Source of the DNA: Salirhabdus sp. Marseille-P4669
GTDB taxonomy: Bacteria > Bacillota > Bacilli > Bacillales > Alkalibacillaceae
Assembly (NCBI RefSeq): GCF_900240405.1
Contig: NZ_OEQK01000007.1
Span: 124,001 to 188,000 of the forward strand
Direction: 5' to 3'
DNA length: 64,000 bases
Under the pieces are notes generated by a model that was not told the origin of the DNA, did not search any database, and was given only the letters and a program-made list of their open reading frames with translations. Shown here piece after piece: positions 53,071 through 62,095 of the stretch (its first letter is position 1; each line of letters opens with the position of its first letter). A program made the translations under genes and the position numbers.

Positions 53071-54330
53071 ATGATTTTTAGCTTAATTAAAAAGCAGCTA
53101 CTTCTCGCCGTTCGGGATCGGCAAAATATTACCCTTCTTCTTGCGATGCCATTAGTGCTAATTGCGATTATAAAGTTTTCTGTCGCGGATATGGTTTCGC
53201 CTGAAGCACCAACCATTGATGCAAAAGTAGGGATTGTGGAGCAATCGAATGAAGTAGAGGAAATGAAGCGATTGCAGGATGAATTGCTCGCATTGCCATT
53301 ACCGGAAGAAGCAAAGCAGGAGATCGAAACAAACGTTGCACAGTTCCAACCGATTCAAATGCTAAAGGAAAATGTATTGGGTAGCGAAGAGCTAAAGGAC
53401 ATGATCAAGCTGGAAAGCATTGCTCCGGAAGAGTTGGAACAAGCAAAAAAGGATGAAACGTATGACGCAATCATTGAAGTTCCAGAAAATTTTAGCTTTC
53501 AACTTATGAAAAGCGCTTTTGCTAACGAAGCGGAAGTACCTAAACTGAACCTATATGTTAATGACGGGGAATTTAATTCAAAGATTGTTCATGATATTTT
53601 AGTAGTTTATGAAGACCAAGTAAATACAAATATGGCGCTGAACAAATATGGAATGGAAGATGTGGTCGTGACCGCGGAGGAAGTGACTGGGACCATTCAA
53701 ACTATTGATGAACAAATTCCTGTATCAGGAACGTTCTATTATGTTATTGGAATGAGCATGATGTTTGTTCTCTACATCTCTTCTACCATTGGGTACTATG
53801 CATTTGATGAAAAACGAATCCATGTATTTGACCGCATTATACTAGCGAATATATCGAAATGGACGTATTTTATTGCCATTCTTTTATCTGGTGCATTGTT
53901 AGCATTTGCTCAATTAATGATTCTGTTTGGTGTTTCTGCAGTTGCCTTTGGAACAACATGGCCGAATCTATGGCAGTTTTTCCTTGTCACCTTGTTTATA
54001 TGCTTGGCGGTTGGTTGTTTAGCTGCATTGATAACAGCGTTAAATTATCGATTCAATACAGACTCTGCATCGAACCTATTTAGCAATGTGATTATCTCGC
54101 TATTTGCCTTATTAGGAGGAAGCTTTTTTCCCTTCTCGGAATATTCGGATCTGTTTGCTTTTATAGGTAACTTAACACCGAACGGCTCAGGCTTAACGGC
54201 ATACTTAACATCGGCACAAGGATACGGCATCAGTGAAATTTGGCCACACTTAGCCTATTTAGGCGGATTTATGGTGTTGGTACTAGTTGCAGCCGCACTA
54301 GTAATTCCACAAAGGGGGCAAGAAGCATGA
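53071..54330 (+). CDS. lnrM: ABC-2 exporter permease, LnrM-like
   Basis: A 419-residue membrane permease of the YhgE/ABC-2 type: one N-terminal membrane segment, a ~170-residue outside domain (residues ~45-225, starting EAPTIDAKVGIVEQS) and five C-terminal segments including YYVIGMSMMFVLYISSTIGYYA and the ALLGGSFFPFSEYSDLF loop typical of ABC-2 permeases. It pairs with the second permease, whose start overlaps its stop (ATGA). Confidence 0.86.
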   Translation: MIFSLIKKQLLLAVRDRQNITLLLAMPLVLIAIIKFSVADMVSPEAPTIDAKVGIVEQSNEVEEMKRLQDELLALPLPEEAKQEIETNVAQFQPIQMLKENVLGSEELKDMIKLESIAPEELEQAKKDETYDAIIEVPENFSFQLMKSAFANEAEVPKLNLYVNDGEFNSKIVHDILVVYEDQVNTNMALNKYGMEDVVVTAEEVTGTIQTIDEQIPVSGTFYYVIGMSMMFVLYISSTIGYYAFDEKRIHVFDRIILANISKWTYFIAILLSGALLAFAQLMILFGVSAVAFGTTWPNLWQFFLVTLFICLAVGCLAALITALNYRFNTDSASNLFSNVIISLFALLGGSFFPFSEYSDLFAFIGNLTPNGSGLTAYLTSAQGYGISEIWPHLAYLGGFMVLVLVAAALVIPQRGQEA

Positions 54331-55418
54331 AGGGATTTATATACGCACAATTTAAGCTATTAGTCCGGAAACCAGCTACATTTTTGTTGATGACCCTTTT
54401 CATGATCGTCTTTGCCTTAATGTTAGGAAACACTGGAGGGGCTTATAGTAGCTATGTTCCCGTTTATAGTGAGATGAATCAAAAGGACACAAAAAGGATA
54501 ATGGAATCGCTTGAAGGGTATGGATCACAGCGATATGAGGTAGTGGATGAAGAAAAACTAATGAAAGCGGTACGGGAAGGGGACGCAGAGGCTGGTGTGC
54601 TTTTCTATGAAGACCATTTTGAGTATGTGCGCTCAGCCGAAACGCCAGGGTTTCAATTACTACAACAAAACGTAGAAAAAGCCTATTATGACTTTTTACA
54701 AGAAAAGAAGATTGTGGATTCACAAGCTACGAATTCCGATGACATAATAGCAGATTTAAATACACCGGTTTTTACAATAGATGCAAAAAGCTTAGCTAGT
54801 GAGGATGATTGGATTTATGATGGGAAGCTTCAGGCCATCTTCGGATTTGCTGTGTTTTTTGTAATCTATACGATTGGATATAACGTGATCAATCTATTAG
54901 TTGCGAAACAAAATGGAATTTGGGATCGCTTTATTTTATCGCCAGCAAAGAAATGGGAAATGTACGTTGGGATTATGGTGTATGCCTTTTTCTTAGGATA
55001 CATCCAGGTTGTGCTTGTATTCTCTATTTTTAAATATGTGCTTGGAATTGACTTTTACGGTGGTTATTGGAAAACGCTAATCATCTTAATTCCATATGTG
55101 CTTTGCATTGTTTCCTTAACAGTGCTAATTGCTGGGTTATCGAAAAATGTGCAAACCTTTAATGCAATGATTCCACTAATTTCGGTAAGCTTTGCGATGA
55201 TTGGTGGAGCCTACTGGCCAATCGAAATTGTTTCCAATAAAGTAATGCTCCTATTAGCGGAGGTTGTTCCCATTTATCATGTGATGGACGCCTTTAAACA
55301 AGTAACGTTATATGGTCAGGGGTTAACTGCAACCGTGTTTCCAGTCAGTATCTTAGTGCTTATGAGTATTGTAATGATGGGAATTGGACTGAACCTAATG
55401 GAGAGAAGGCAACATTAA
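54327..55418 (+). CDS. lnrN: ABC-2 exporter permease, LnrN-like
   Basis: A 363-residue second permease, homologous in layout to the first (N-terminal segment, outside domain to ~residue 165, five membrane segments, and ISVSFAMIGGAYWPIEI in the conserved ABC-2 loop). ATG 54327 is used: it overlaps the previous stop as ATGA, begins with the sensible MKGFIYAQFKLLVRKP, and avoids the 29 unlikely residues of the longer reading frame. Together with the ATPase it would form one exporter controlled by the upstream two-component system. Confidence 0.86.
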   Translation: MKGFIYAQFKLLVRKPATFLLMTLFMIVFALMLGNTGGAYSSYVPVYSEMNQKDTKRIMESLEGYGSQRYEVVDEEKLMKAVREGDAEAGVLFYEDHFEYVRSAETPGFQLLQQNVEKAYYDFLQEKKIVDSQATNSDDIIADLNTPVFTIDAKSLASEDDWIYDGKLQAIFGFAVFFVIYTIGYNVINLLVAKQNGIWDRFILSPAKKWEMYVGIMVYAFFLGYIQVVLVFSIFKYVLGIDFYGGYWKTLIILIPYVLCIVSLTVLIAGLSKNVQTFNAMIPLISVSFAMIGGAYWPIEIVSNKVMLLLAEVVPIYHVMDAFKQVTLYGQGLTATVFPVSILVLMSIVMMGIGLNLMERRQH

Positions 55419-55426
55419 TCAGATGA

Positions 55427-55558
55427 GGATGGGACAAAAGATTTTCCTAAAAAGAAATACCCGAACTTTTACAAGCGAGGAAATGCCGCTCCTGAAATTC
55501 ACTACACGGACCTTAGGGAGCTGCTATAGCCTCCTCGTGCTGATGTCCCAGCCTTTTT
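55427..55558 (+). repeat. Dispersed stem-loop element with terminator-like end
   Basis: The outer arms GGATGGGACA (55427-55436) and TGTCCCAGCC (55544-55553) pair with one mismatch and enclose ~107 bases with an inner GCGAGGA/TCCTCG pairing. A T run follows. This is the shape of the GGGACA...TGTCCC intergenic elements common in Firmicutes. It lies directly after the exporter operon and can serve as its terminator. Confidence 0.6.
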
Positions 55559-55578
55559 AAGGAAATGAGGAGAAAGTT

Positions 55579-55926
55579 ATGCATTATATATTTAGCTTTA
55601 TATTATCTGTTGTCTTAACATCACTATCCTATTTTTTTGGAAGTACACTTTTGAAGAGTTATTTAGCGCTTTGGCAGGCTTCTCTAATCGGTATTTCCGT
55701 CGTTTCGATCGGTGCCATAACAGAAGCTCTAGGTGCTCCAATATGGTTAATCGTCCTAATGCCTTTTCCAGTGGGCATGCTTTTGCTCTATTTATTCTTA
55801 AAGAAACCATTTAGCAAGTGGCTCATTACTTATGTAACAGTGCTCGCTTTGTATACGGTTATTCATGTGGTAATGAGTTTTTGTTTTCAATTTCATTCGT
55901 TAATTCCAGCTTGGAAGCTTTCCTAA
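55579..55926 (+). CDS. Small membrane protein, unknown (115 aa)
   Basis: A 115-residue hydrophobic protein with about four membrane segments (near residues 3-20, 28-47, 50-72 and 78-100). Unknown family. GAGGAGAAAGTT precedes the ATG. Its last codons and TAA lie in the left copy of the 22-bp repeat that flanks the IS1182 element. The hairpin in that repeat, with the T run now beyond the far copy, looks like its original terminator. Confidence 0.6.
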   Translation: MHYIFSFILSVVLTSLSYFFGSTLLKSYLALWQASLIGISVVSIGAITEALGAPIWLIVLMPFPVGMLLLYLFLKKPFSKWLITYVTVLALYTVIHVVMSFCFQFHSLIPAWKLS

Positions 55927-55937
55927 TTTGGAAAGCT
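55916..55937. repeat. Left 22-bp direct repeat flanking the IS element
   Basis: It has AGCTTTCC and GGAAAGCT arms around loop TAATTT. The identical 22 bases recur in the same orientation at 57502-57523, immediately outside the other end of the IS. Because the loop is asymmetric, the orientation can be read: the copies are direct, as a target duplication should be. Confidence 0.8.
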
Positions 55938-56034
55938 CAGCTTGTAGAGAAAGTGGGCGTTTTTTCTCTACAAGCTTTTTTGTTGTATGGAGCACATAAA
56001 TATTAGGTAAGTATTTGGGGATGAAAATAGACTC

Positions 56035-56068
56035 CCACACACCTAGCCAAGCTTGGCTAGGTGTGTGG
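56035..56068 (-). terminator. Perfect 34-bp palindrome at the transposase 3' end
   Basis: CCACACACCTAGCCAAG and its exact reverse complement meet without a loop. The transposase stop codon (56043-56045) lies inside. No good T run follows, so it may act as an RNA-stabilising or weak terminator hairpin. Confidence 0.6.
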
Positions 56069-57404
56069 CAATCTTCTTCATGTTCTGGCACGCTGCGGTG
56101 AGTAATACTTGTTCACTCGCATTGGCCAATCCCCGTAACCGGCAGTAGCGAAGCCCATGCAGCTGTTTAGAGTCTGCAAAGCTTCGCTCTATTTTTTCTT
56201 TTCTAAATTTATAAAGCATTTTTCCGGATGAGGATAAACGATTTTGTCGAACTTTCTCTTTATGTTCTTCCCAAACGTGACGTGTCACAACTTTTTGATG
56301 ATTTTTGGCTCGGGTACATTGTTCTAAAAGAGGACAAATGGCACATTTCTTAGGATTAGATTTATATTCCCGATAACCCTCTCTATTTGTTGTGGAGTAA
56401 GACAATTTCTCTCCGTTTGGACAAATATAAAAATCTTCCTCTTTGTTATACTCGAATTTCCATTTTGGAAATAATCCTTTAGTAGGGTGATATCTACGAT
56501 GGGCAATGACTCCAAATATACTACGATCTGATAGTCCTTTACATATTGGATTGGTAAGATAACCTGAATCTAAGGCAACAGCTTCTACTTTGAAATCAAA
56601 TCTTTTGATCTGTCGATCTAATCGTTCTAAGTACGGGACAGAATCATGGACATTTCCTGGGGTAACATAGGCATCTGTAATGATGTTATATTTCATATCC
56701 GTGGTACGGTGGTCTAGGTAGCAGAACATTTCTTGTTTATGGTCACGAGACATAAATCCACTTTCTGGATCGGTATTACTTTTTCGAACGGTTTTTGTTT
56801 CTTTCACTTCCTCTCTGTTTTTTAAAGACTTTTTTCCATGTGCAAGTCGATCCTCTTCGATTGCTTGATTTAATTCTTTTATGTATTCTCGCGTTTCCAC
56901 TTCGACTTCTTCTTTTGAAAACTTATGCTTATTCGCATTCGCTTTCAAATGGGTTGAATCTGTAAATAGAACCCTTCCACCTACCATATTATGATCTATT
57001 GCTTGAGTTACAATTTCATCAAAGATTTCCTGAAATATATTTGTATCTTTAAATCGTTTCCGGCGATTCCAACTAATAGTAGTATGATCCGGAACAGAAT
57101 CAGATAACTTTAATCCGAGAAACCAGCGATACGCCACGTTTAACTGTACTTCTTTTTCTAGCTGGCGTTCGGAACGAATGCCATAAAAATAACCGATAAA
57201 CAGCATCTTAAATAACACAAGTGGATCTAAGGATGGCCTTCCGTTATCCTCACTATAATACGGCTTCACTTTATCAATAATAAACTTAAAATCAATATAC
57301 TTATCGACTTTTCGAAGTAAATGATCTTGAGGTACTAAGTCTTCAAGAATTACAAATTCCGCTTCATTTTGACTTTCATTTCTTGTATGAAACAACCTAA
57401 TCAC
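56043..57404 (-). CDS. IS1182-family DDE transposase
   Basis: A full-length 453-residue transposase that moves the surrounding element. Seen: the N-terminal region [35 protein letters not shown], first catalytic Asp in [15 protein letters not shown], second in [11 protein letters not shown], Cys-rich insert CPNGE...[10 protein letters not shown], and the last Glu in [25 protein letters not shown] 57404 is the start with AAAAGG close upstream. No stops or frameshifts, so the element may still be active. Confidence 0.92.
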   Translation of the reverse strand: MIRLFHTRNESQNEAEFVILEDLVPQDHLLRKVDKYIDFKFIIDKVKPYYSEDNGRPSLDPLVLFKMLFIGYFYGIRSERQLEKEVQLNVAYRWFLGLKLSDSVPDHTTISWNRRKRFKDTNIFQEIFDEIVTQAIDHNMVGGRVLFTDSTHLKANANKHKFSKEEVEVETREYIKELNQAIEEDRLAHGKKSLKNREEVKETKTVRKSNTDPESGFMSRDHKQEMFCYLDHRTTDMKYNIITDAYVTPGNVHDSVPYLERLDRQIKRFDFKVEAVALDSGYLTNPICKGLSDRSIFGVIAHRRYHPTKGLFPKWKFEYNKEEDFYICPNGEKLSYSTTNREGYREYKSNPKKCAICPLLEQCTRAKNHQKVVTRHVWEEHKEKVRQNRLSSSGKMLYKFRKEKIERSFADSKQLHGLRYCRLRGLANASEQVLLTAACQNMKKIATHLAKLG

Positions 57405-57501
57405 CGCCTTTTATTATTACTTATATTATAACAAATTAACGCGTTGAATTGTTAAAGTATAATAGAAAAATATAGGCTGTCGAGACTTTCTCGACAGCCT
57501 G

Positions 57502-57523
57502 AGCTTTCCTAATTTGGAAAGCT
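57502..57523. repeat. Right 22-bp direct repeat flanking the IS element
   Basis: Identical to 55916-55937, followed by TTTTTT. Joined to the left flank it recreates a normal rho-independent terminator for the 115-residue protein gene, so this is probably the original 3' half of the insertion site. Confidence 0.8.
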
Positions 57524-57627
57524 TTTTTCCTATTTGAGAAAGCAAACATTTTCAAATAAATTTGAAATTTTCTGAATTATTTTGTTAAAATACGTGTATA
57601 GTACAGAAATGAGAAAGGGAGATTAGA

Positions 57628-59208
57628 ATGAATAACCAGCATTTAATTGCACCTGATAAGTACAACATTGCAATGGAGTTTGAGCGATTTGCGAAGGACC
57701 CAGAACGTCTAGCAATCAAATGGGAAAGTGAGCAAGGTGAGAAAAAGGAAATTACATATGAACGTTTACTCAAAAATGCAAATCAGATTGGGAATGCTTT
57801 TCTAGGGTTAGGATTACAAAAGGGCGATAAAGTATTAGTGATGATTCCTAGATTAATAGAGACCTATCAAGTGTACATTGCTGCCTTAAAGCTAGGTGTT
57901 GTCGTTCTCCCGAGTTCGGAAATGTTACGTGCTAAAGATTTACAATATCGGATAAACCATGGAGAAGTAAAAGCTGTTATTACGTATCATGCGTTTACAG
58001 ATGTATTGGAAGAGGTAGAAGAAACCGGTAATCTAACAAAGCTTGTTGTAGGCGAGCCAAAAGAGGGTTGGATTCATCTGGAATCAATTATGGAAGACCA
58101 ATCCGAGGAATTGGAAATAGCAGATACAAGTCGTGATGACATGTCTTTCCTTTCCTACACTTCTGGAACTACTGGTAACCCCAAAGGAGTTGTGCATACC
58201 CATGGATGGGGGTATGCGCACCTTAGAACAGCGGCAAACAATTGGTTATGTATCGAAGAAGGGGACACGGTTTGGGCTACTGCTGGTCCGGGATGGGCAA
58301 AATGGCTATGGAGTCCATTCCTATCCGTATTAGGTTCTGGGGCAACTGGCTTTGTCTATGCGGGTAAATTTGATCCGAATAAATATTTAAGTTTGTTAGA
58401 TTCCTATGAGGTGAATGTATTGTGCTGTACGCCAACCGAATATCGCCTAATGGCTAAAGTAGATAACCTAGCAGATTATAAGCTATCCCATTTGCATAGT
58501 GCAGTTTCTGCTGGAGAGCCGCTGAATCGGGAAGTAATTGATACATTCCGAAACCATTTTAATGTAACGGTACGAGATGGTTACGGTCAAACAGAAAATA
58601 CGTTGCTTGTTGGCATTACGAAGGGTATGGAAGTGAAGCCAGGGTCAATGGGAAAGCCTACACCAGGGAACTTAGTAGAAATCATTAACGAAGACGGACA
58701 ACCGGTTAAAGCAGGTGAAGTAGGAGATATTGCAGTCCATCTCGATACGCCAGCCTTGTTTAAGCATTACTTTAAAGATCCAGAACGTACAGCAATGTCT
58801 AGAAGAGGCGACTATTATTTAACAGGAGACCAAGCGAGTAAAGATGAGGACGGGTACTTTTGGTTTGAGGGTCGGAGTGATGATATTATCATTAGCTCGG
58901 GATATACAATTGGACCATTTGAGGTAGAGGATGCTTTGGTGAAGCATCCAGATGTTCAAGAGTGTGCGGTTGTTGCGAGTCCTGATGAGGTTCGAGGTAG
59001 TATTGTAAAAGCTTTTGTTGTGTTAAAGGCGAATGTGAGCAAGGAAGAAGCGTCGCTTGTGAAGGAGTTGCAGGATCATGTAAAGGCACTAACAGCCCCA
59101 TACAAATATCCGAGAAAAATAGAATTTATTAAAGAATTACCGAAAACGACCTCTGGAAAAATTCGCCGAGTCGAATTACGAAAAAGGGAGCAGCAAGCAG
59201 TAAAATAA
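57628..59208 (+). CDS. mbcS: Acyl-CoA synthetase, MbcS (YtcI)-like
   Basis: AMP-forming ligase that activates short/medium- or branched-chain fatty acids to CoA esters. The 526-residue protein has SYTSGTTGNPKGVVHTHGW (P-loop, near residue 170), YGQTENTLLVGI, the TGDQASKDEDGYFWFEGRSDD hinge region, and the C-terminal catalytic Lys in PKTTSGKIRRVELRKRE. Closest in feel to the acetyl/acyl-CoA synthetases MbcS/YtcI of Bacillus. GGGAGATTAGA precedes the ATG. It stands alone just beyond the IS, whose right-end hairpin insulates it. Confidence 0.86.
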   Translation: MNNQHLIAPDKYNIAMEFERFAKDPERLAIKWESEQGEKKEITYERLLKNANQIGNAFLGLGLQKGDKVLVMIPRLIETYQVYIAALKLGVVVLPSSEMLRAKDLQYRINHGEVKAVITYHAFTDVLEEVEETGNLTKLVVGEPKEGWIHLESIMEDQSEELEIADTSRDDMSFLSYTSGTTGNPKGVVHTHGWGYAHLRTAANNWLCIEEGDTVWATAGPGWAKWLWSPFLSVLGSGATGFVYAGKFDPNKYLSLLDSYEVNVLCCTPTEYRLMAKVDNLADYKLSHLHSAVSAGEPLNREVIDTFRNHFNVTVRDGYGQTENTLLVGITKGMEVKPGSMGKPTPGNLVEIINEDGQPVKAGEVGDIAVHLDTPALFKHYFKDPERTAMSRRGDYYLTGDQASKDEDGYFWFEGRSDDIIISSGYTIGPFEVEDALVKHPDVQECAVVASPDEVRGSIVKAFVVLKANVSKEEASLVKELQDHVKALTAPYKYPRKIEFIKELPKTTSGKIRRVELRKREQQAVK

Positions 59209-59210
59209 AA

Positions 59211-59246
59211 AAAGGGACGTTACCAGGTTTATGGTAACGTCCTTTC
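59211..59246 (+). terminator. Terminator of the acyl-CoA synthetase gene
   Basis: GGACGTTACC, an 8-base loop and GGTAACGTCC form a perfect 10-bp stem flanked by A7 and TTTCT. Confidence 0.8.
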
Positions 59247-59321
59247 TATATGTTAGGGGTAAGGATAGAAAACATATACTAGTTTGGCTTGCCTTTCTCG
59301 GAATTATACAAAATGTGTATG

Positions 59322-59702
59322 TTATAAGTCCAGTCCTAGTGATTGAATTGCCTCCACATGAGGCTCCTGAATGGTGTAGCAAGCTTTTTCGTTTTTAGGA
59401 TCCATCGCAATTCCAGACTTTTCACTTAACCACATATAAATTGGTTTTTGGTCCGTATTTTCAAAATGAAAGGTAATTTCATAATCCTGTCTTGAAATGC
59501 TTTGAATACCATTTAGCTTTTTTGCTTCAAATAATGCCTTTTGAAATACTTCTATTTCTTCATCGCCAGTTATGTAAAAGGTTTCTCCAGTATCCGTTTT
59601 TTTCAGAACCATCTTATCGATTTGCTTGTCTGGTAGTAGTTGAGGGTCGGAACAAGCAGCTAATAAAACGATAAAAAGAGTAAATGCCGAAATTTTTTTC
59701 AA
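59322..59702 (-). CDS. Lipoprotein, unknown (126 aa)
   Basis: A 126-residue exported lipoprotein: MKKISAFTLFIVLLAACSDP gives a type II signal with lipobox LAAC (Cys 17). The mature part is a small alpha/beta domain with ITFHFENTDQKPIYMWLSEK and KACYTIQEPHVEAI. I do not recognise a specific family. GGAGGAGGCGTC lies upstream of the ATG. Single-gene unit. Confidence 0.72.
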   Translation of the reverse strand: MKKISAFTLFIVLLAACSDPQLLPDKQIDKMVLKKTDTGETFYITGDEEIEVFQKALFEAKKLNGIQSISRQDYEITFHFENTDQKPIYMWLSEKSGIAMDPKNEKACYTIQEPHVEAIQSLGLDL

Positions 59703-59899
59703 TCATGACGCCTCCTCCATTAGTATAGACGGATAACAACAGCAAAAGGTTTCATAATAATTGGAAAATTCGATTTCATTTCTTTTCGACAAAAATGACA
59801 AGAAGGAAGGATTAATTCGGTTGAAGGTCAAATATGTTATATGGGAGTTGAACAAACGAATCATTTAAATAAACAACAGGTATAAATAGGAGGAAAAAC

Positions 59900-60880
59900 A
59901 TGAGTAAAATACGTTTCGGGATATTAAGCACGGCAAATATTGCACAAAAAGCGCTTATTCCTGCAATCGAACGAGCGGAGAACGCAGAGGTAGTAGCAAT
60001 TGCAAGTGGAAGTGGGAAAGCGAAGGAAGTTGCAGAGAAGTTTCATATTGAAAAGGCATATGAAAGCTATGAGGAATTGTTAGATGATCCGAATGTGGAT
60101 GCGGTATACATTCCTCTACCAAATCATTTACATAAAGAGTGGGTAGTGAAAGCTGCAGAGAAGGGAAAGCATGTCCTATGTGAAAAGCCCGCCGCATTAG
60201 ACGTAAAGGAAACGGAAGAGCTTGTTTCCATTTGCCGTGAAAACAACGTGAAGTTTATGGAAGCGTTTATGTATCAATTTCATAGCCAACATAATCGAGT
60301 AAAAGAAATTATTGCGTCTGGTGAAATTGGTGAGGTACAAATGATGGAAGCAACCTTTTCATTCTTTATGAACGATCGAGAAAATAATATTCGTATGGAT
60401 TCCACAAAAGGTGGCGGAAGTATCTATGATATTGGCTGCTATTGCATCCATTCTATCCGCAATATTTTGCAAACGGAGCCAGAACACGTATATGTAGAGG
60501 CAGATATAGATCCGAAATTTAATGTTGATGAAGCGGCATACGGAATTTTTACAATGAAAAATGGTGTGCGTGCGATGTTTAACTGTAGTTTTAATTCGCC
60601 AATGCGAAATGAATATATCGTAAAGGGTACAAAAGGCTTCATTACGGTGCCACGCGCATATCGTCCAGATAATCACGGTCATGAAGGACTTATTATTGTA
60701 GACAAAGGGAATGAAGTACGCGAGGAAAAAGTTGTTTCCGATCAATATAAGATGGAAGTAGAACATTTTTCACAAGTGATTCTAAATGATACAGAACCAA
60801 GCTACACAGGTGAGGATACGATTCAAAATATGAACGTAATCGATGCTTGTTATGAATCTGTAAAAGCAAATTCTAAATAA
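59900..60880 (+). CDS. Gfo/Idh/MocA-family NAD(P) oxidoreductase
   Basis: A 326-residue sugar/inositol-type dehydrogenase. Seen: N-terminal Rossmann fold IRFGILSTANIAQKALIPAI, DAVYIPLPNHLHKEWVVKAA, the catalytic EKP motif in HVLCEKPAALDVKET (Lys near residue 96), and GGGSIYDIGCYCIHSIR with the family's D-x-G...H residues. Substrate not known. The aldo/keto reductase starts 17 bases downstream, so the pair probably acts on the same sugar or keto compound. GGAGGAAAAAC precedes the ATG. Confidence 0.87.
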   Translation: MSKIRFGILSTANIAQKALIPAIERAENAEVVAIASGSGKAKEVAEKFHIEKAYESYEELLDDPNVDAVYIPLPNHLHKEWVVKAAEKGKHVLCEKPAALDVKETEELVSICRENNVKFMEAFMYQFHSQHNRVKEIIASGEIGEVQMMEATFSFFMNDRENNIRMDSTKGGGSIYDIGCYCIHSIRNILQTEPEHVYVEADIDPKFNVDEAAYGIFTMKNGVRAMFNCSFNSPMRNEYIVKGTKGFITVPRAYRPDNHGHEGLIIVDKGNEVREEKVVSDQYKMEVEHFSQVILNDTEPSYTGEDTIQNMNVIDACYESVKANSK

Positions 60881-60897
60881 GGTTAGGAGTGTCATAA

Positions 60898-61881
60898 ATG
60901 AAGTACAGACAACTTGGAAACACGGAATTAAGGGTGAGTGAGTTAAGCTTCGGTACTTGGGCTATTGGTGGAGATTGGGGCAATACTACGGACGCTGAAG
61001 CTTTAAGAGCGTTAGATGTAGCGATGGATAATGGGGTTAATTTTTTTGATACGGCTGATGTTTATGGAAATGGACATAGTGAAGAATTGCTGGCGAAAGC
61101 AACAAAAGGGAAAGAGGATAGCATCTATATTGCTTCTAAGTTTTGCCGTGCAGGGGACATTCACGACCCAGATAATTACTCAGAAAAAGCAGTTCGTCAT
61201 TACTTAGAAAACACGTTGAAGCGATTAGACCGGGAGCGGTTGGATTTATACCAAATTCATTGTCCGCCATTTGAAATATTAAAAGATGGAAGTGTGTTTG
61301 ACGTGTTAGATAAGCTTCAGCAGGAAGGGAAAATTCGCTATTTTGGTGTAAGTGTCGAAACGGTGGAAGAAGGACTTTTCTGTTTGGAAAATCCGAATGT
61401 GCGTGCACTTCAAGTAATCTTTAACCTCTTCCGTCAGAAGCCACTAGAGAAGCTATTCCCGAAAGCGAAGGAAAAAGGTGTTGGAATTTTAGCACGTGTT
61501 CCGTTAGCAAGTGGTCTTTTAACAGGAAAGTTTTCGAAGGAGCACCGATTTGAAGCAGACGATCACAGAAGCTTCAACGCAAATGGAGAGCAGTTTAATG
61601 TAGGGGAAACCTTTGGTGGATTAGAATTTTCAAAGGGAGTAGACCTCAGTGAACAAATAAAATGGATTGCAAAGGATAGAGGAAATCGGACAAGAGCAGC
61701 TCTTCGTTGGATTCTTGACCAAGAAGCGATATCTTGTGTCATTCCAGGGTTTAAAAATGTAGGGCAAGTGGAAGATAACCTGCAAGCTTTACAAGTTCCT
61801 TCTTACCAAGAGGATGAGCTAAAGCGATTAGAGGAATTTTATCATTCAGAAGTACATGACCATATTAGAGGTGCGTATTAA
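60898..61881 (+). CDS. Aldo/keto reductase
   Basis: A 327-residue NADPH-dependent TIM-barrel reductase. Seen: FDTADVYGNGHSEELLAKA (catalytic Asp/Tyr region, near residue 48), the Lys in YIASKFCR, the His in YQIHCPP, and the C-terminal cofactor stretch CVIPGFKNVGQVEDNL. Co-transcribed with the Gfo/Idh/MocA-type gene 17 bases upstream. Substrate unknown. A terminator with an eight-T tail follows. Confidence 0.88.
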   Translation: MKYRQLGNTELRVSELSFGTWAIGGDWGNTTDAEALRALDVAMDNGVNFFDTADVYGNGHSEELLAKATKGKEDSIYIASKFCRAGDIHDPDNYSEKAVRHYLENTLKRLDRERLDLYQIHCPPFEILKDGSVFDVLDKLQQEGKIRYFGVSVETVEEGLFCLENPNVRALQVIFNLFRQKPLEKLFPKAKEKGVGILARVPLASGLLTGKFSKEHRFEADDHRSFNANGEQFNVGETFGGLEFSKGVDLSEQIKWIAKDRGNRTRAALRWILDQEAISCVIPGFKNVGQVEDNLQALQVPSYQEDELKRLEEFYHSEVHDHIRGAY

Positions 61882-61891
61882 TTATGTTATG

Positions 61892-61926
61892 GGAGAGGCT
61901 AAACGTGTGGCCTCTCTTTTTTTTGT
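61892..61926 (+). terminator. Terminator of the oxidoreductase pair
   Basis: GAGAGGC, a 10-base loop and GCCTCTC are followed by eight T. Confidence 0.85.
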
Positions 61927-62037
61927 TCAATTTTTAGTGCGACTAGGAAAATGGAGCTTTCTTAGGGTGTTTACAATATTTTTACCATTCATTTAGAATT
62001 TTTGAGTTGCCATAATGATGAAATGGTGCTATCTTAT

Positions 62038-62060
62038 AATAGTTCGCTAATTGAACTATT
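62038..62060. promoter_or_regulatory. MarR-type operator overlapping the promoter
   Basis: AATAGTTC-GCTAATT-GAACTATT is an 8-bp inverted repeat with a 7-base spacer. It begins inside the -10 box TATAAT (62035-62040) and ends 36 bases before the marR ATG, the layout of an autorepressor site. The same site would control the transporter downstream. Confidence 0.7.
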
Positions 62061-62095
62061 CATCTATCAAACTAATTCGGCATAGGAGTATGACA

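Larger units (their letters stand above)
55938..57501 (-). mobile_element. IS1182-family insertion sequence, apparently complete (1564 bp)
   Basis: The ends are imperfect inverted repeats: CAGCTTGTAGAGAAAGT at 55938-55954 and, read on the minus strand, CAGGCTGTCGAGAAAGT at 57501-57485 (14 of 17 match). Each end is folded into a hairpin (55939-55976 and 57474-57500), the left one followed by a T run. One intact transposase gene lies inside on the minus strand. It is flanked by a 22-bp direct repeat. Length is normal for the family. Confidence 0.82.

Noticed and set aside
54240-54326. Longer N-terminus for the second exporter permease
   Set aside because: Would overlap the first permease by 91 bases and add 29 unlikely residues; ATGA coupling at 54327 fits better.
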